From: Pseudanabaenaceae cyanobacterium MP8IB2.15 | Lineage (GTDB): Bacteria > Cyanobacteriota > Cyanobacteriia > Pseudanabaenales > Pseudanabaenaceae | Direction: 5' to 3' | DNA: 5,624 nt | Assembly (NCBI GenBank): GCA_030248825.1 | Contig: JARCMB010000061.1 | Location: 1 to 5,624 of the forward strand | Shown: positions 1 to 5,533 of the stretch, piece by piece | How the letters are laid out: every line of letters begins with the position of its first letter | How positions within the stretch are numbered: position 1 is the first letter of the stretch | Notes under the pieces: generated by a model | Told to the model about the DNA's origin: nothing | The model's input: the letters and a program-made list of their open reading frames with translations, nothing else | Database searches by the model: none | Translations under genes and position numbers: made by a program

Positions 1-280
1 CAAAGGCTTCCCTGCGGTAGTCGAAGCAGCCGATGCTATGGTCAAAGCTGCCAGAGTTACTCTGGTCGGTTACGAAAAAATCGGTAGCGGTCGCGTTACT
101 GTGATCGTGCGTGGTGATGTTTCTGAGGTGCAAGCATCAGTTGCAGCAGGCGTTGAGAACATTAAGCGAGTCAATGGTGGTGAGTTGTTGTCTACTCATA
201 TCATTGCCAGACCACATGAAAACCTAGAGTACGTTTTGCCTATTCGCTACACCGAAGAAGTGCAGCAGTTCTCTTTCTAG
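1..280 (+). CDS. ccmK2: Carboxysome shell hexamer protein CcmK, ccmK2-like (5' end missing)
   Basis: BMC-domain protein whose hexamers tile the facets of the beta-carboxysome shell and whose central pores are thought to pass bicarbonate and RuBP. The reading frame is open from base 2. By alignment with the ccmK downstream, the first visible residue is position 11, so ten residues lie outside the window and the full protein would be about 102 aa. The pore-loop motif KIGSGR, the RVTVIVRGDVSEV strand and the IIARPHENLEYVLPIRYTEE block are all present and match canonical CcmK1/K2. It ends shortly after that block (QQFSF), without the C-terminal extension of the next gene, which is the usual CcmK2 versus CcmK1 difference. 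The residue before GFPA is Lys, where the downstream copy and most CcmK2 have Leu. K2 rather than K1 is assigned from length and order, so the paralogue number is less certain than the family. Confidence 0.93.
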   Translation, partial: KGFPAVVEAADAMVKAARVTLVGYEKIGSGRVTVIVRGDVSEVQASVAAGVENIKRVNGGELLSTHIIARPHENLEYVLPIRYTEEVQQFSF

Positions 281-309
281 GATGATTTTGATGGGAATGT
301 TTAGCTAGT

Positions 310-343
310 TATCTAATAGAAATATCTAATAGAAATATCTAAT
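310..343. repeat. 13-bp tandem repeat, about 2.6 copies
   Basis: The unit ATCTAATAGAAAT occurs at 311-323 and 324-336 and is followed by a partial copy, ATCTAAT, at 337-343; base 310 also fits the period. It lies in the AT-rich 120-base gap between the two ccmK genes, 57 bases before the ccmK1 start. It may be a regulatory spacer or a slippage-prone tract; the sequence does not decide. Confidence 0.85.
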
Positions 344-388
344 TATTCTTGATTTAGTCGAAAAATATTCACAAATTCAGTATTTATT

Positions 389-392
389 AGGA
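389..392 (+). promoter_or_regulatory. Ribosome binding site of ccmK1
   Basis: AGGA lies 8 bases upstream of the ATG at 401. It supports this start and efficient translation of a major shell protein, in contrast to ccmL, which has no visible Shine-Dalgarno sequence. Confidence 0.75.
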
Positions 393-400
393 ACAAAAAA

Positions 401-739
401 ATGGCGATCGCAGTTGGAATGATTGAAACCTTGGGCTTCCCCGCAGTTGTTGAAGCAGCCGATGCTATGGTAAAAGCTGCCAGAGTTACTCTGGTCGGTT
501 ACGAAAAAATCGGTAGCGGTCGCGTTACTGTGATCGTGCGTGGTGACGTTTCTGAAGTTCAAGCTTCAGTTGCAGCAGGCGTAGAAAACGTTAAACGTGT
601 TAATGGTGGTCAAGTTCTATCGACACACATCATTGCTCGTCCTCACGAAAACCTAGAGTACGTCTTACCTATTCGCTATACCGAAGATGTTCAACAGTTC
701 GCTGAAAATGTGAATGCCATTCGCACAGTTAGTCGGTAA
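401..739 (+). CDS. ccmK1: Carboxysome shell hexamer protein CcmK, ccmK1-like
   Basis: Complete 112-aa BMC-domain shell protein, a hexameric facet component of the beta-carboxysome. The N-terminus MAIAVGMIETLGFPAVVEAA is canonical. Pore-lining residues K36-I37-G38-S39 and the conserved IIARPHENLEYVLP block are intact. A C-terminal extension, ENVNAIRTVSR, makes it about ten residues longer than the upstream copy, as in CcmK1 of Synechocystis-type clusters. The start is fixed by an AGGA eight bases upstream and by the family N-terminus. A HIP1 octamer (404-411) overlaps codons 2-4. Bases 473-546 are identical to 44-117 of the upstream ccmK, including synonymous sites. K1 and K2 probably form mixed or layered shells and are likely co-transcribed. 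The family is certain; the paralogue label rests on length and order. Confidence 0.96.
   Translation: MAIAVGMIETLGFPAVVEAADAMVKAARVTLVGYEKIGSGRVTVIVRGDVSEVQASVAAGVENVKRVNGGQVLSTHIIARPHENLEYVLPIRYTEDVQQFAENVNAIRTVSR
404..411. repeat. HIP1 octamer GCGATCGC
   Basis: Exact copy of the highly iterated palindrome typical of many cyanobacterial genomes. Here it lies in codons 2-4 (Ala-Ile-Ala) of ccmK1. Confidence 0.85.
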
Positions 740-776
740 TGCTAGCAGATAATGCGCTACTACAGGTTAAGGAAAC

Positions 777-804
777 TGGGTTGGGAACAGATGTTCCTAG
801 CCTA
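777..804 (+). promoter_or_regulatory. Strong hairpin between ccmK1 and ccmL, possible attenuator or processing site
   Basis: Bases 777-788 pair with 793-804 to form an uninterrupted 12-bp RNA stem (four G-U pairs counted) closed by the tetraloop AGAU (789-792). The sequence AATTCTTT follows, which is only a weak U tract. The hairpin sits 38 bases after the ccmK1 stop and 29 bases before the ccmL start. That is where a partial terminator, an RNase-processing stop or a 3'-end stabiliser would lower ccmL expression relative to ccmK. The stem is seen directly; the function is inferred. Confidence 0.55.
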
Positions 805-833
805 ATTCTTTAACCCTTAGCCCTATAACCAAA

Positions 834-1136
834 ATGCAAATCGCCAGAGTTTGCGGCACTGTTGTTAGTACCCAAAAAGAACCAAGCCTGACTGGAACCA
901 AGTTTCTCTTATTGCAACTTGTGGATCAAGAAGGCGAACTACTCCCAGAGTATGAAGTTGCAGCTGATACTGTCGGTGCAGGGATTGATGAATGGGTGCT
1001 CTTTAGCCGTGGTAGTGCCGCCCGTCAAGTGCTTGGTAGCGAGAAGCGTCCTCTAGATGCTGCCGTAATCGCAATCATTGATACGATCAGCGCAGGCAAT
1101 CGCCTGATCTACAGCAAACGCGATCAGTACCGCTAA
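834..1136 (+). CDS. ccmL: Carboxysome vertex pentamer protein CcmL
   Basis: 100-aa EutN/CcmL-family protein (bacterial microcompartment vertex, BMC-P). Pentamers cap the twelve vertices of the icosahedral shell. The family pattern is visible: N-terminal MQIARVCGTVVSTQKEPSLTG, the KFLLLQLVD strand, the central GAGIDEWVLFSRGSAARQ block around residues 48-65, and the DAAVIAIIDTI strand near residues 75-85. Length is normal for the family (about 100 aa). The ATG follows ATAACCAAA with no recognisable Shine-Dalgarno sequence, and a strong hairpin lies upstream. Both features would suit a protein needed in far fewer copies than CcmK (60 monomers per particle if all vertices are filled). It lies 94 bases after ccmK1 and 130 bases before ccmM, in the standard ccm order. 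Confidence 0.96.
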   Translation: MQIARVCGTVVSTQKEPSLTGTKFLLLQLVDQEGELLPEYEVAADTVGAGIDEWVLFSRGSAARQVLGSEKRPLDAAVIAIIDTISAGNRLIYSKRDQYR

Positions 1137-1254
1137 AGCCTGATACTAATCGTCCAGCCATAGTTTAAGAATAAAACTTTGAGAGCAGTTAGCAGCTAGA
1201 AGACGGTTATCAAACGGTCAAAAGCTAATTGCTTGATATCTCAATTTAATTTAA

Positions 1255-1260
1255 AAGGAA
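1255..1260 (+). promoter_or_regulatory. Ribosome binding site of ccmM
   Basis: AAGGAA ends 6 bases before the ATG at 1267. It is a good Shine-Dalgarno match and confirms the ccmM start. Confidence 0.75.
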
Positions 1261-1266
1261 TTTGTC

Positions 1267-3261
1267 ATGGTAGTTCGTAGCTATGCTGCCGCTCCTCCCA
1301 CGCCTTGGTCAAAGAGCTTGGCGGAACCTCAGATCGATGAAAGTGCTTTTGTCCATACTTTCTCCAACATTATTGGCGATGTGTATATTGGCGAGAAAGT
1401 GATGATTGCACCTGGCACATCAATTCGGGCAGATGAAGGATCTCCCTTTTTCATTGGTTCGAGTACAAATGTGCAGGACGGTGTGGTCATTCATGGGCTA
1501 GAGCAGGGTCGGGTCAAAGGAGATGACGGACAGGAATATTCTGTCTGGATCGGTGATAGCGCTTCGATTACGCACATGGCTCTGATTCATGGGCCCGCCT
1601 ATGTTGGCGATCGATGTTTCATTGGTTTTCGATCGACCGTATTTAATGCCAAGATCGGTGCAGGTTGCATTGTGATGATGCACGCCTTAATCCAGGACGT
1701 AGAAATTCCACCTGGTAAGTATGTTCCATCTGGATCGATCATCACTACTCAGGCTCAAGTCGATCGACTAGCTGATGCAGCAGAGTCTGATATTCATTTT
1801 GCTCACCATGTCGTAGGAATCAATGATGCCCTGCGTACTGGCTACCGTTGTGCTGAGGATGTGGCCTGCATTGCCTCATTTGTCGATCAGCTCGATCAGT
1901 CTTATCAATCTAACCAAACAGAGAATATGCAATTGAGTTCAGATGTAATCTCTCAGGTGCGCCAACTACTTACCCAGGGCCACCGTATCAATACCGAACA
2001 TGCTGGCGAGCGGCGCTTCCGCACGAACTCATGGCACAGTGACACCGCAATTACGGCAACAACTGAGTCGGGTGTACTAGCAGCATTAGAATCTCGCTTA
2101 GCTGAATATAGCGGTGAGTATGTCAGGCTGATTGGCATTGACACTAAGAGCAAGCGCCGTGTTTTAGAACAAATTATTCATCGCCCTGGAGATAAAGCTC
2201 CCGTGCAGTCATCTAGTTCTGCGCGTGTTCAGGTTGAATATGTTGGCGGCAACTCATCTTCTAGTCACACCTCTAATCAGAACGGTGGCAAGTTAGGTGC
2301 AGACGTGGCATCTCAGGTACGAGGTTTAATCTCACAAGGAAATCGCATCGGGATCGAACATGCTGATGAGAGACGTTTCCGCACCAATTCTTGGTATAGC
2401 GGTGGCATAATTGCCTCGACTCACGAAGCTGGAATCATGGCTGACTTGGAAGCCCGCATATCTGAATATGGTGGCGAATATGTGCGCCTAGTAGGGATTG
2501 AGCCGAAAGCTAAACGCCGCGTTTTAGAATTGATCGTGCAACGCCCTAGTGGTCAAGCTCCTGTTCAATCTGGCAAGCCTTCGACTAGTTATAGTGTTGG
2601 CAGTCATTCTGGGGATTCTTCTAGCAGCTACGATGGTAGTAGCAAACTTGGTGCTGATGTTGTCAATCAGGTACGCGGTTTAATCTCACAAGGACAACGG
2701 ATTGGGATTGAACACGCGGATGAAAGACACTTCCGCACTAATTCTTGGTATAGCGGTGCAGCAATCCCTACCGATCATGCGTCGGGTGCGATCGAGGCGA
2801 TCGAATCTCGGTTAGCCGAGTATGCTGGCGAGTATGTGCGTCTGGTCGGAATCGAACCTAAGGCAAAGAAACGTGTTTTGGAACTAGTGATCCAAAGACC
2901 TCATGGAAAAGCTGCTCCCACCGCATCGTCAGGATCTAGTAGTAATGGGAATAGTAGTTCTCAAGCCTATGCTCCTGCTTATGCCCCTAGCGGTAAGCTT
3001 GGTCCAGAGGTGGCAGCACAAGTGAGACAACTGCTGATGCAGGGACATCGTGTTGGGACTGAACATGCGGATGAGCGACGTTTCCGCACGAACTCTTGGT
3101 ATAGTTGCGCTCCAGTTGATTCAGCTAATGAAGCAGCAGTGATGGCGGCACTCGAAACTTGTCTAGACCAGCATAGTGGCGATTATATCCGTCTGATCGG
3201 AATTGACGCAAAAGCCAAGCGACGAGTTTTAGAGTCAGTGATCCACCGTCCGAAAAAGTAG
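1267..3261 (+). CDS. ccmM: Carboxysome scaffold CcmM: gamma-carbonic anhydrase domain plus four RbcS-like modules
   Basis: 664-aa organiser of the beta-carboxysome interior. Residues 1 to about 205 form the left-handed beta-helix gamma-carbonic-anhydrase domain. R54 and D56 lie in the RADEG motif, and H76, H103 and H108 are the expected zinc ligands. A pair C195/C201, six residues apart, matches the disulfide needed for activity in Thermosynechococcus CcmM. This suggests an active, oxidation-switched enzyme, unlike the inactive S. elongatus version. Four Rubisco-small-subunit-like (SSUL) modules follow at about 223-307, 342-427, 460-545 and 577-662. They are joined by Ser/Gly-rich linkers of 31-34 residues and cross-link Rubisco into a condensate. 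Only module 4 carries the C614/C632 pair, 18 apart. S. elongatus has three modules, so this is a longer form. The start is supported by AAGGAA at 1255-1260 and the family N-terminus. An internal start at Met221 probably yields a short form. Identification is secure; activity and redox behaviour are inferred from residues. Confidence 0.97.
   Translation: MVVRSYAAAPPTPWSKSLAEPQIDESAFVHTFSNIIGDVYIGEKVMIAPGTSIRADEGSPFFIGSSTNVQDGVVIHGLEQGRVKGDDGQEYSVWIGDSASITHMALIHGPAYVGDRCFIGFRSTVFNAKIGAGCIVMMHALIQDVEIPPGKYVPSGSIITTQAQVDRLADAAESDIHFAHHVVGINDALRTGYRCAEDVACIASFVDQLDQSYQSNQTENMQLSSDVISQVRQLLTQGHRINTEHAGERRFRTNSWHSDTAITATTESGVLAALESRLAEYSGEYVRLIGIDTKSKRRVLEQIIHRPGDKAPVQSSSSARVQVEYVGGNSSSSHTSNQNGGKLGADVASQVRGLISQGNRIGIEHADERRFRTNSWYSGGIIASTHEAGIMADLEARISEYGGEYVRLVGIEPKAKRRVLELIVQRPSGQAPVQSGKPSTSYSVGSHSGDSSSSYDGSSKLGADVVNQVRGLISQGQRIGIEHADERHFRTNSWYSGAAIPTDHASGAIEAIESRLAEYAGEYVRLVGIEPKAKKRVLELVIQRPHGKAAPTASSGSSSNGNSSSQAYAPAYAPSGKLGPEVAAQVRQLLMQGHRVGTEHADERRFRTNSWYSCAPVDSANEAAVMAALETCLDQHSGDYIRLIGIDAKAKRRVLESVIHRPKK
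1927..3261 (+). other. ccmM: Predicted short CcmM isoform (SSUL modules only) from an internal start
   Basis: Cyanobacteria with beta-carboxysomes make a full-length CcmM and a short form (M35 in S. elongatus) by internal translation just before the first RbcS-like module. Here an in-frame ATG (Met221) lies exactly at that boundary, two codons before the LSSDV start of module 1. It would give a 444-aa protein with all four modules and no carbonic-anhydrase domain. The only upstream purine tract, AGAGAA at 1920-1925, sits very close to the ATG, so the ribosome site is weak. The TTG at 1933, about 9 bases after GAG, is an alternative. The existence of a short form is expected from the family; the exact start is inferred. 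Confidence 0.6.
1933..3252 (+). repeat. Four tandem RbcS-like (SSUL) coding repeats in ccmM
   Basis: Modules are encoded at about 1933-2187, 2290-2547, 2644-2901 and 2995-3252, each 85-86 codons long. Shared landmarks are QVR(Q/G)L, the EHA(D/G)ER(R/H)FRTNSW motif, G(E/D)Y(V/I)RL(I/V)GI and the KRRVLE...RP end. Modules 2 and 3 share synonymous-site identity (for example GGTTTAATCTCACAAGGA) and the same IGIEHADER and VRLVGIEPKAK wording, so they look like the most recent duplication. Module 3 has His488 where the others have Arg (R250, R370, R605). Module 1 has Gly247 where the others have Asp. Confidence 0.93.
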
Positions 3262-3333
3262 AGGCGAGCTTATTCAAGCACTTTCAGTTTGTCTTCGATC
3301 TACTTTCGATCTATTTTTGGTCCCAAGAAGCCC

Positions 3334-4113
3334 ATGCATTTACTTTCACTACAACCGCCAAGCACCACTGACGCTTATGTTAGTGGTGATGTAGTGATTC
3401 ATCATAGTGCGGTAATTGCTCCAGGAGTATTGCTGCAAGCAGATCCAAATAGTCAGATCTCGATCGCGGCAGGAGTTTGCATTGGCATGGGTGCAGTCTT
3501 GCATTCGATCGATGGTCGGTTAGAAGTAGGTGCTGGGGCGAATTTAGGTGCAGGTGTTTTACTGGTCGGTACTTGTAAGATCGGTGAACATGCTTGTATT
3601 GGGTCGGCGAGTACGATTATGAATGCGTCGATCTCACGAGGACAGGTTGTGCCATCTGGTTCTCTGATTGGCGAGTTCCGCGATCGCAGCATGAAAGAGC
3701 AGACCGTAGAAGAATCTGAATCTAGCCCTGAATCTTCGATCGAACCAGTAATTGCTGCCAAGCAGGTAGCTGAAGTGATAATCTCGCAGCAAATAGAAAA
3801 GATAGAAGTTTCTCCCAATATTTCTTCGTTTATTGAGCCAACTGTGAGTTCATTCATCGCGCCTCATATATCTTCGTTTATCCCCCCAATAATAAGTTCG
3901 TTTATCGATCCAAGTGCGAGTTCGTTTATCGATCCAAGTGCGAGTTCGGTCACCGAGCCTGATGTCGCCCCAACTCCAACTAATCCTCCTTCGATCGCAC
4001 CAAGTATTACGCAGGGACAAGCACATCTCAATAAGCTGATGGGAAAGTTGTTTCCTCACGGTCAAAATCTCAATGCTCCCCCCAACCTTAATTCCGACCA
4101 CTCTTCGCAATGA
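3334..4113 (+). CDS. ccmN: Carboxysome assembly adaptor CcmN
   Basis: 259-aa adaptor that binds the N-terminal domain of CcmM and recruits the CcmK shell through a C-terminal encapsulation helix. Residues 1 to about 119 form a left-handed beta-helix (hexapeptide repeats such as VIAPGVLL, ISIAAGVCIGMGAV and ANLGAGVLLVG). A Ser/Glu-rich linker follows. Residues 163-210 are six copies of an 8-residue repeat, x-SSFI-x-P-x (the last degenerate). Residues about 228-243 (GQAHLNKLMGKLFPHG) look like the amphipathic encapsulation peptide, with a 16-residue polar tail after it. The ATG at 3334 is preferred because MHLLSLQPP matches the usual CcmN N-terminus; a TTG at 3289 would add 15 residues. The upstream AAGAAG is a weak ribosome site. 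The protein is about 100 residues longer than S. elongatus CcmN, mostly in the linker. It lies 72 bases after ccmM and is probably in the same operon. Confidence 0.92.
   Translation: MHLLSLQPPSTTDAYVSGDVVIHHSAVIAPGVLLQADPNSQISIAAGVCIGMGAVLHSIDGRLEVGAGANLGAGVLLVGTCKIGEHACIGSASTIMNASISRGQVVPSGSLIGEFRDRSMKEQTVEESESSPESSIEPVIAAKQVAEVIISQQIEKIEVSPNISSFIEPTVSSFIAPHISSFIPPIISSFIDPSASSFIDPSASSVTEPDVAPTPTNPPSIAPSITQGQAHLNKLMGKLFPHGQNLNAPPNLNSDHSSQ
3680..3687. repeat. HIP1 octamer GCGATCGC
   Basis: Second exact HIP1 palindrome in the window, within ccmN near the end of the beta-helix part. Confidence 0.85.
3820..3963 (+). repeat. 24-bp coding tandem repeat in the ccmN linker
   Basis: Six in-register 24-base units start at 3820, 3844, 3868, 3892, 3916 and 3940. 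Units 4 and 5 are identical except in their first codon (ATA versus GCG), sharing AGTTCGTTTATCGATCCAAG and the following T. The first five units encode x-SSFI-(E/A/P/D)-P-x and the sixth reads SSVTEP. Recent unit duplication by slippage or unequal crossover is the simplest explanation, so copy number may vary among strains. Confidence 0.92.
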
Positions 4114-4164
4114 ATTTAGCGCGACAAACTGTTCAGTCCGCCAATAGAAATTAAATTGCAATAG

Positions 4165-4194
4165 TTGGGGCGGTCAAATATTTGCTAGTATAAT
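4165..4194 (+). promoter_or_regulatory. Probable sigma70-type promoter of rpsN
   Basis: A perfect TATAAT -10 box lies at 4189-4194, with TTGGGG (4165-4170), a weak -35 match, 18 bases upstream. Transcription would begin near 4201, leaving a leader of about 33 bases before the rpsN ATG. A second, poorer TATAAA lies at 4207-4212. This separates rpsN from the ccm genes, although read-through from ccmN is possible because no clear terminator is seen between 4114 and 4160. Confidence 0.55.
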
Positions 4195-4233
4195 TAGCTG
4201 GCATTGTATAAATTCAAACCTACCTGAAACAAA

Positions 4234-4539
4234 ATGGCTAAGAAAAGTATGCTTGAGCGCGAGAAAAAACGTGCCGAGCTGTTAATAAAATACGCACCAA
4301 AGCGTGAAGCTCTCAAGGAGCAACTGTCTTCACCTAAATTATCGCAACAGGAAAAGATTACCCTGCACCGCGAACTGCAACAACTACCTCGCAACAGCAA
4401 CCCTACTCGCACCCGCAACCGTTGTTGGATGACTGGCAGACCGCGTGGTTATTACCGAGATTTCGGTTTGTCTCGCCACGTTTTCCGTGAAATGGCTCAC
4501 CAAGGTTTGCTCCCTGGCGTTACCAAGTCGAGCTGGTAG
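4234..4539 (+). CDS. rpsN: 30S ribosomal protein S14 (uS14)
   Basis: 101-aa component of the head of the small ribosomal subunit, which binds 16S rRNA during late assembly. The N-terminus MAKKSMLEREKKR, the central RNSNPTRTRNRCWMTGRPRGYYRDFGLSR block and the C-terminus GLLPGVTKSSW are diagnostic. Length is normal for the long, zinc-independent (C-) form: the CxxC zinc ligands of the short form are absent and only one Cys is present. The ATG follows ACCTGAAACAAA with no strong Shine-Dalgarno sequence. It stands alone here, not inside an S10/spc ribosomal operon, as is usual in cyanobacteria. It has its own likely promoter and terminator. Confidence 0.97.
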   Translation: MAKKSMLEREKKRAELLIKYAPKREALKEQLSSPKLSQQEKITLHRELQQLPRNSNPTRTRNRCWMTGRPRGYYRDFGLSRHVFREMAHQGLLPGVTKSSW

Positions 4540-4557
4540 TCGATCTGGTATGAGAAT

Positions 4558-4590
4558 GAGGGCTGGTTAATTGCCCTCGCTTAACTTTTT
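4558..4590 (+). terminator. Probable intrinsic terminator after rpsN
   Basis: The stem GAGGGC (4558-4563) / GCCCTC (4573-4578) has a 9-base loop and is followed, after GCTTAAC, by TTTTT at 4586-4590. The GC-rich stem is convincing. The U run starts 7 bases after the stem, which weakens the call. It begins 19 bases after the rpsN stop codon. Confidence 0.6.
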
Positions 4591-4634
4591 GTAACTAATT
4601 TCAATTTCACTGGCAGATAATTTCACGCTGAAGT

Positions 4635-5525
4635 ATGAAAGGAATTATCCTGGCAGGAGGTTCTGGCACTAGGCTCTATCCACTTACGCATGTAGTTAGT
4701 AAGCAACTCATGCCAGTTTACGATAAGCCGATGATTTACTATCCTTTGTCAGTCCTGATGCTGGCGGGGATTCGTGAGATTTTGGTGATCTCAACGCCGA
4801 AAGATTTACCTTTGTTTCGATCGCTACTTCAAGATGGCAGTCAGTGGGGATTGCAGATCTCGTATACCGAGCAGCCACAACCAGAAGGACTTGCTCAAGC
4901 TTTTATTTTAGGCAAAGATTTTATTGGACAAGAGCCAGTTTGCTTGATCCTCGGTGACAACATCTTTTACGGGCATGGCTTTAGAAATGTGCTGCGGTCT
5001 GCGGCTGAGCTTACGCATGGCGGTTTGGTGTTTGGCTATCGGGTTACCGATCCACAACGCTATGGGGTGATTGAGTTCGATCGACATAATTGGGCGGTTA
5101 GTCTCGAAGAAAAGCCAAAGAAACCAAAGTCAAACTATGCTGTCCCTGGCTTATATTTTTACGATGCCAAGGTGACGGAATTAGCTGTACAACTCCAGCC
5201 TTCCCCTCGTGGGGAGCTAGAAATTACAGATTTAAATCTGGCATATCTGCGCCAAAATAATCTCAGAGTGGAAATTTTGGGACGCGGCTATGCTTGGTTA
5301 GACACTGGGACACACGAATCTCTGCATCAAGCCGCTAACTTCATCCAAACCCTAGAACAAAGACAGGGGTTGAAATTAGCCTGTATCGAAGAGATTGCTT
5401 ATAGCGAAGGCTACATCGACAAAGCGCAATTAAAACGACTCGCCGAACCACTCGCCAAAAGTACTTATGGGCAATATTTACTCCGAGTTTTGCAAGAAAG
5501 TCCATCAGATTTACGAGAGTACTGA
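4635..5525 (+). CDS. rfbA: Glucose-1-phosphate thymidylyltransferase (RmlA/RfbA)
   Basis: 296-aa cytosolic enzyme that joins dTTP and glucose-1-phosphate to give dTDP-glucose and pyrophosphate. This is the first step to dTDP-L-rhamnose and related sugars of surface polysaccharides. Motifs in order: nucleotide-binding GGSGTRLYPLT (8-18), SKQLMPVYDKPMIYYPLS (22-39), EGLAQAF, the metal/nucleotide motif LGDNIFYG with D108, EEKP with E159-K160, SNYAVPGLYFYD, GELEITDLN, and GYAWLDTGTHESL with the second metal Asp, D223. Every catalytic residue expected from the E. coli and Pseudomonas enzymes is present, and the length is typical. The ATG agrees with the family start MKGIILAGGSGTR; the upstream ribosome site is weak. 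No rmlB, rmlC or rmlD is seen in the 99 bases downstream. No link to carboxysome function is apparent. Confidence 0.96.
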   Translation: MKGIILAGGSGTRLYPLTHVVSKQLMPVYDKPMIYYPLSVLMLAGIREILVISTPKDLPLFRSLLQDGSQWGLQISYTEQPQPEGLAQAFILGKDFIGQEPVCLILGDNIFYGHGFRNVLRSAAELTHGGLVFGYRVTDPQRYGVIEFDRHNWAVSLEEKPKKPKSNYAVPGLYFYDAKVTELAVQLQPSPRGELEITDLNLAYLRQNNLRVEILGRGYAWLDTGTHESLHQAANFIQTLEQRQGLKLACIEEIAYSEGYIDKAQLKRLAEPLAKSTYGQYLLRVLQESPSDLREY

Positions 5526-5533
5526 GTAAATTA

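Noticed and set aside
310..343. The 13-bp repeat as a CRISPR array.
   Set aside because: Units are directly adjacent, with no spacers, and too short.
377..562. - strand open frame of 61 codons opposite the start of ccmK1.
   Set aside because: Antisense shadow of a highly conserved gene; composition not protein-like.
1162..1178. AGTTT...AAACT inverted repeat between ccmL and ccmM.
   Set aside because: A 5-bp, mostly A/T stem of this kind is expected by chance in an AT-rich gap. I see nothing else supported in 1137-1254.
1498..2153. Two - strand open frames of 61 and 66 codons inside ccmM.
   Set aside because: Short antisense shadows of conserved ccmM coding sequence, with no homology recognised.
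3453..4161. Long open frames on the - strand opposite ccmN (134 and 103 codons).
   Set aside because: They overlap a clearly homologous gene. The second shows an RTWIDKRT-type repeat that is just the antisense reading of the ccmN 24-bp repeat. Neither has family features.
4138..4173. CCGCC...GGCGG inverted repeat after ccmN as a terminator.
   Set aside because: The stem is only 5 bp with a 26-base loop and no U run, and it overlaps the rpsN -35 region. Not strong enough to call.
4194..4418. - strand open frame of 74 codons opposite rpsN.
   Set aside because: Low-complexity Arg/Ser/Cys-rich antisense reading of a ribosomal protein gene.
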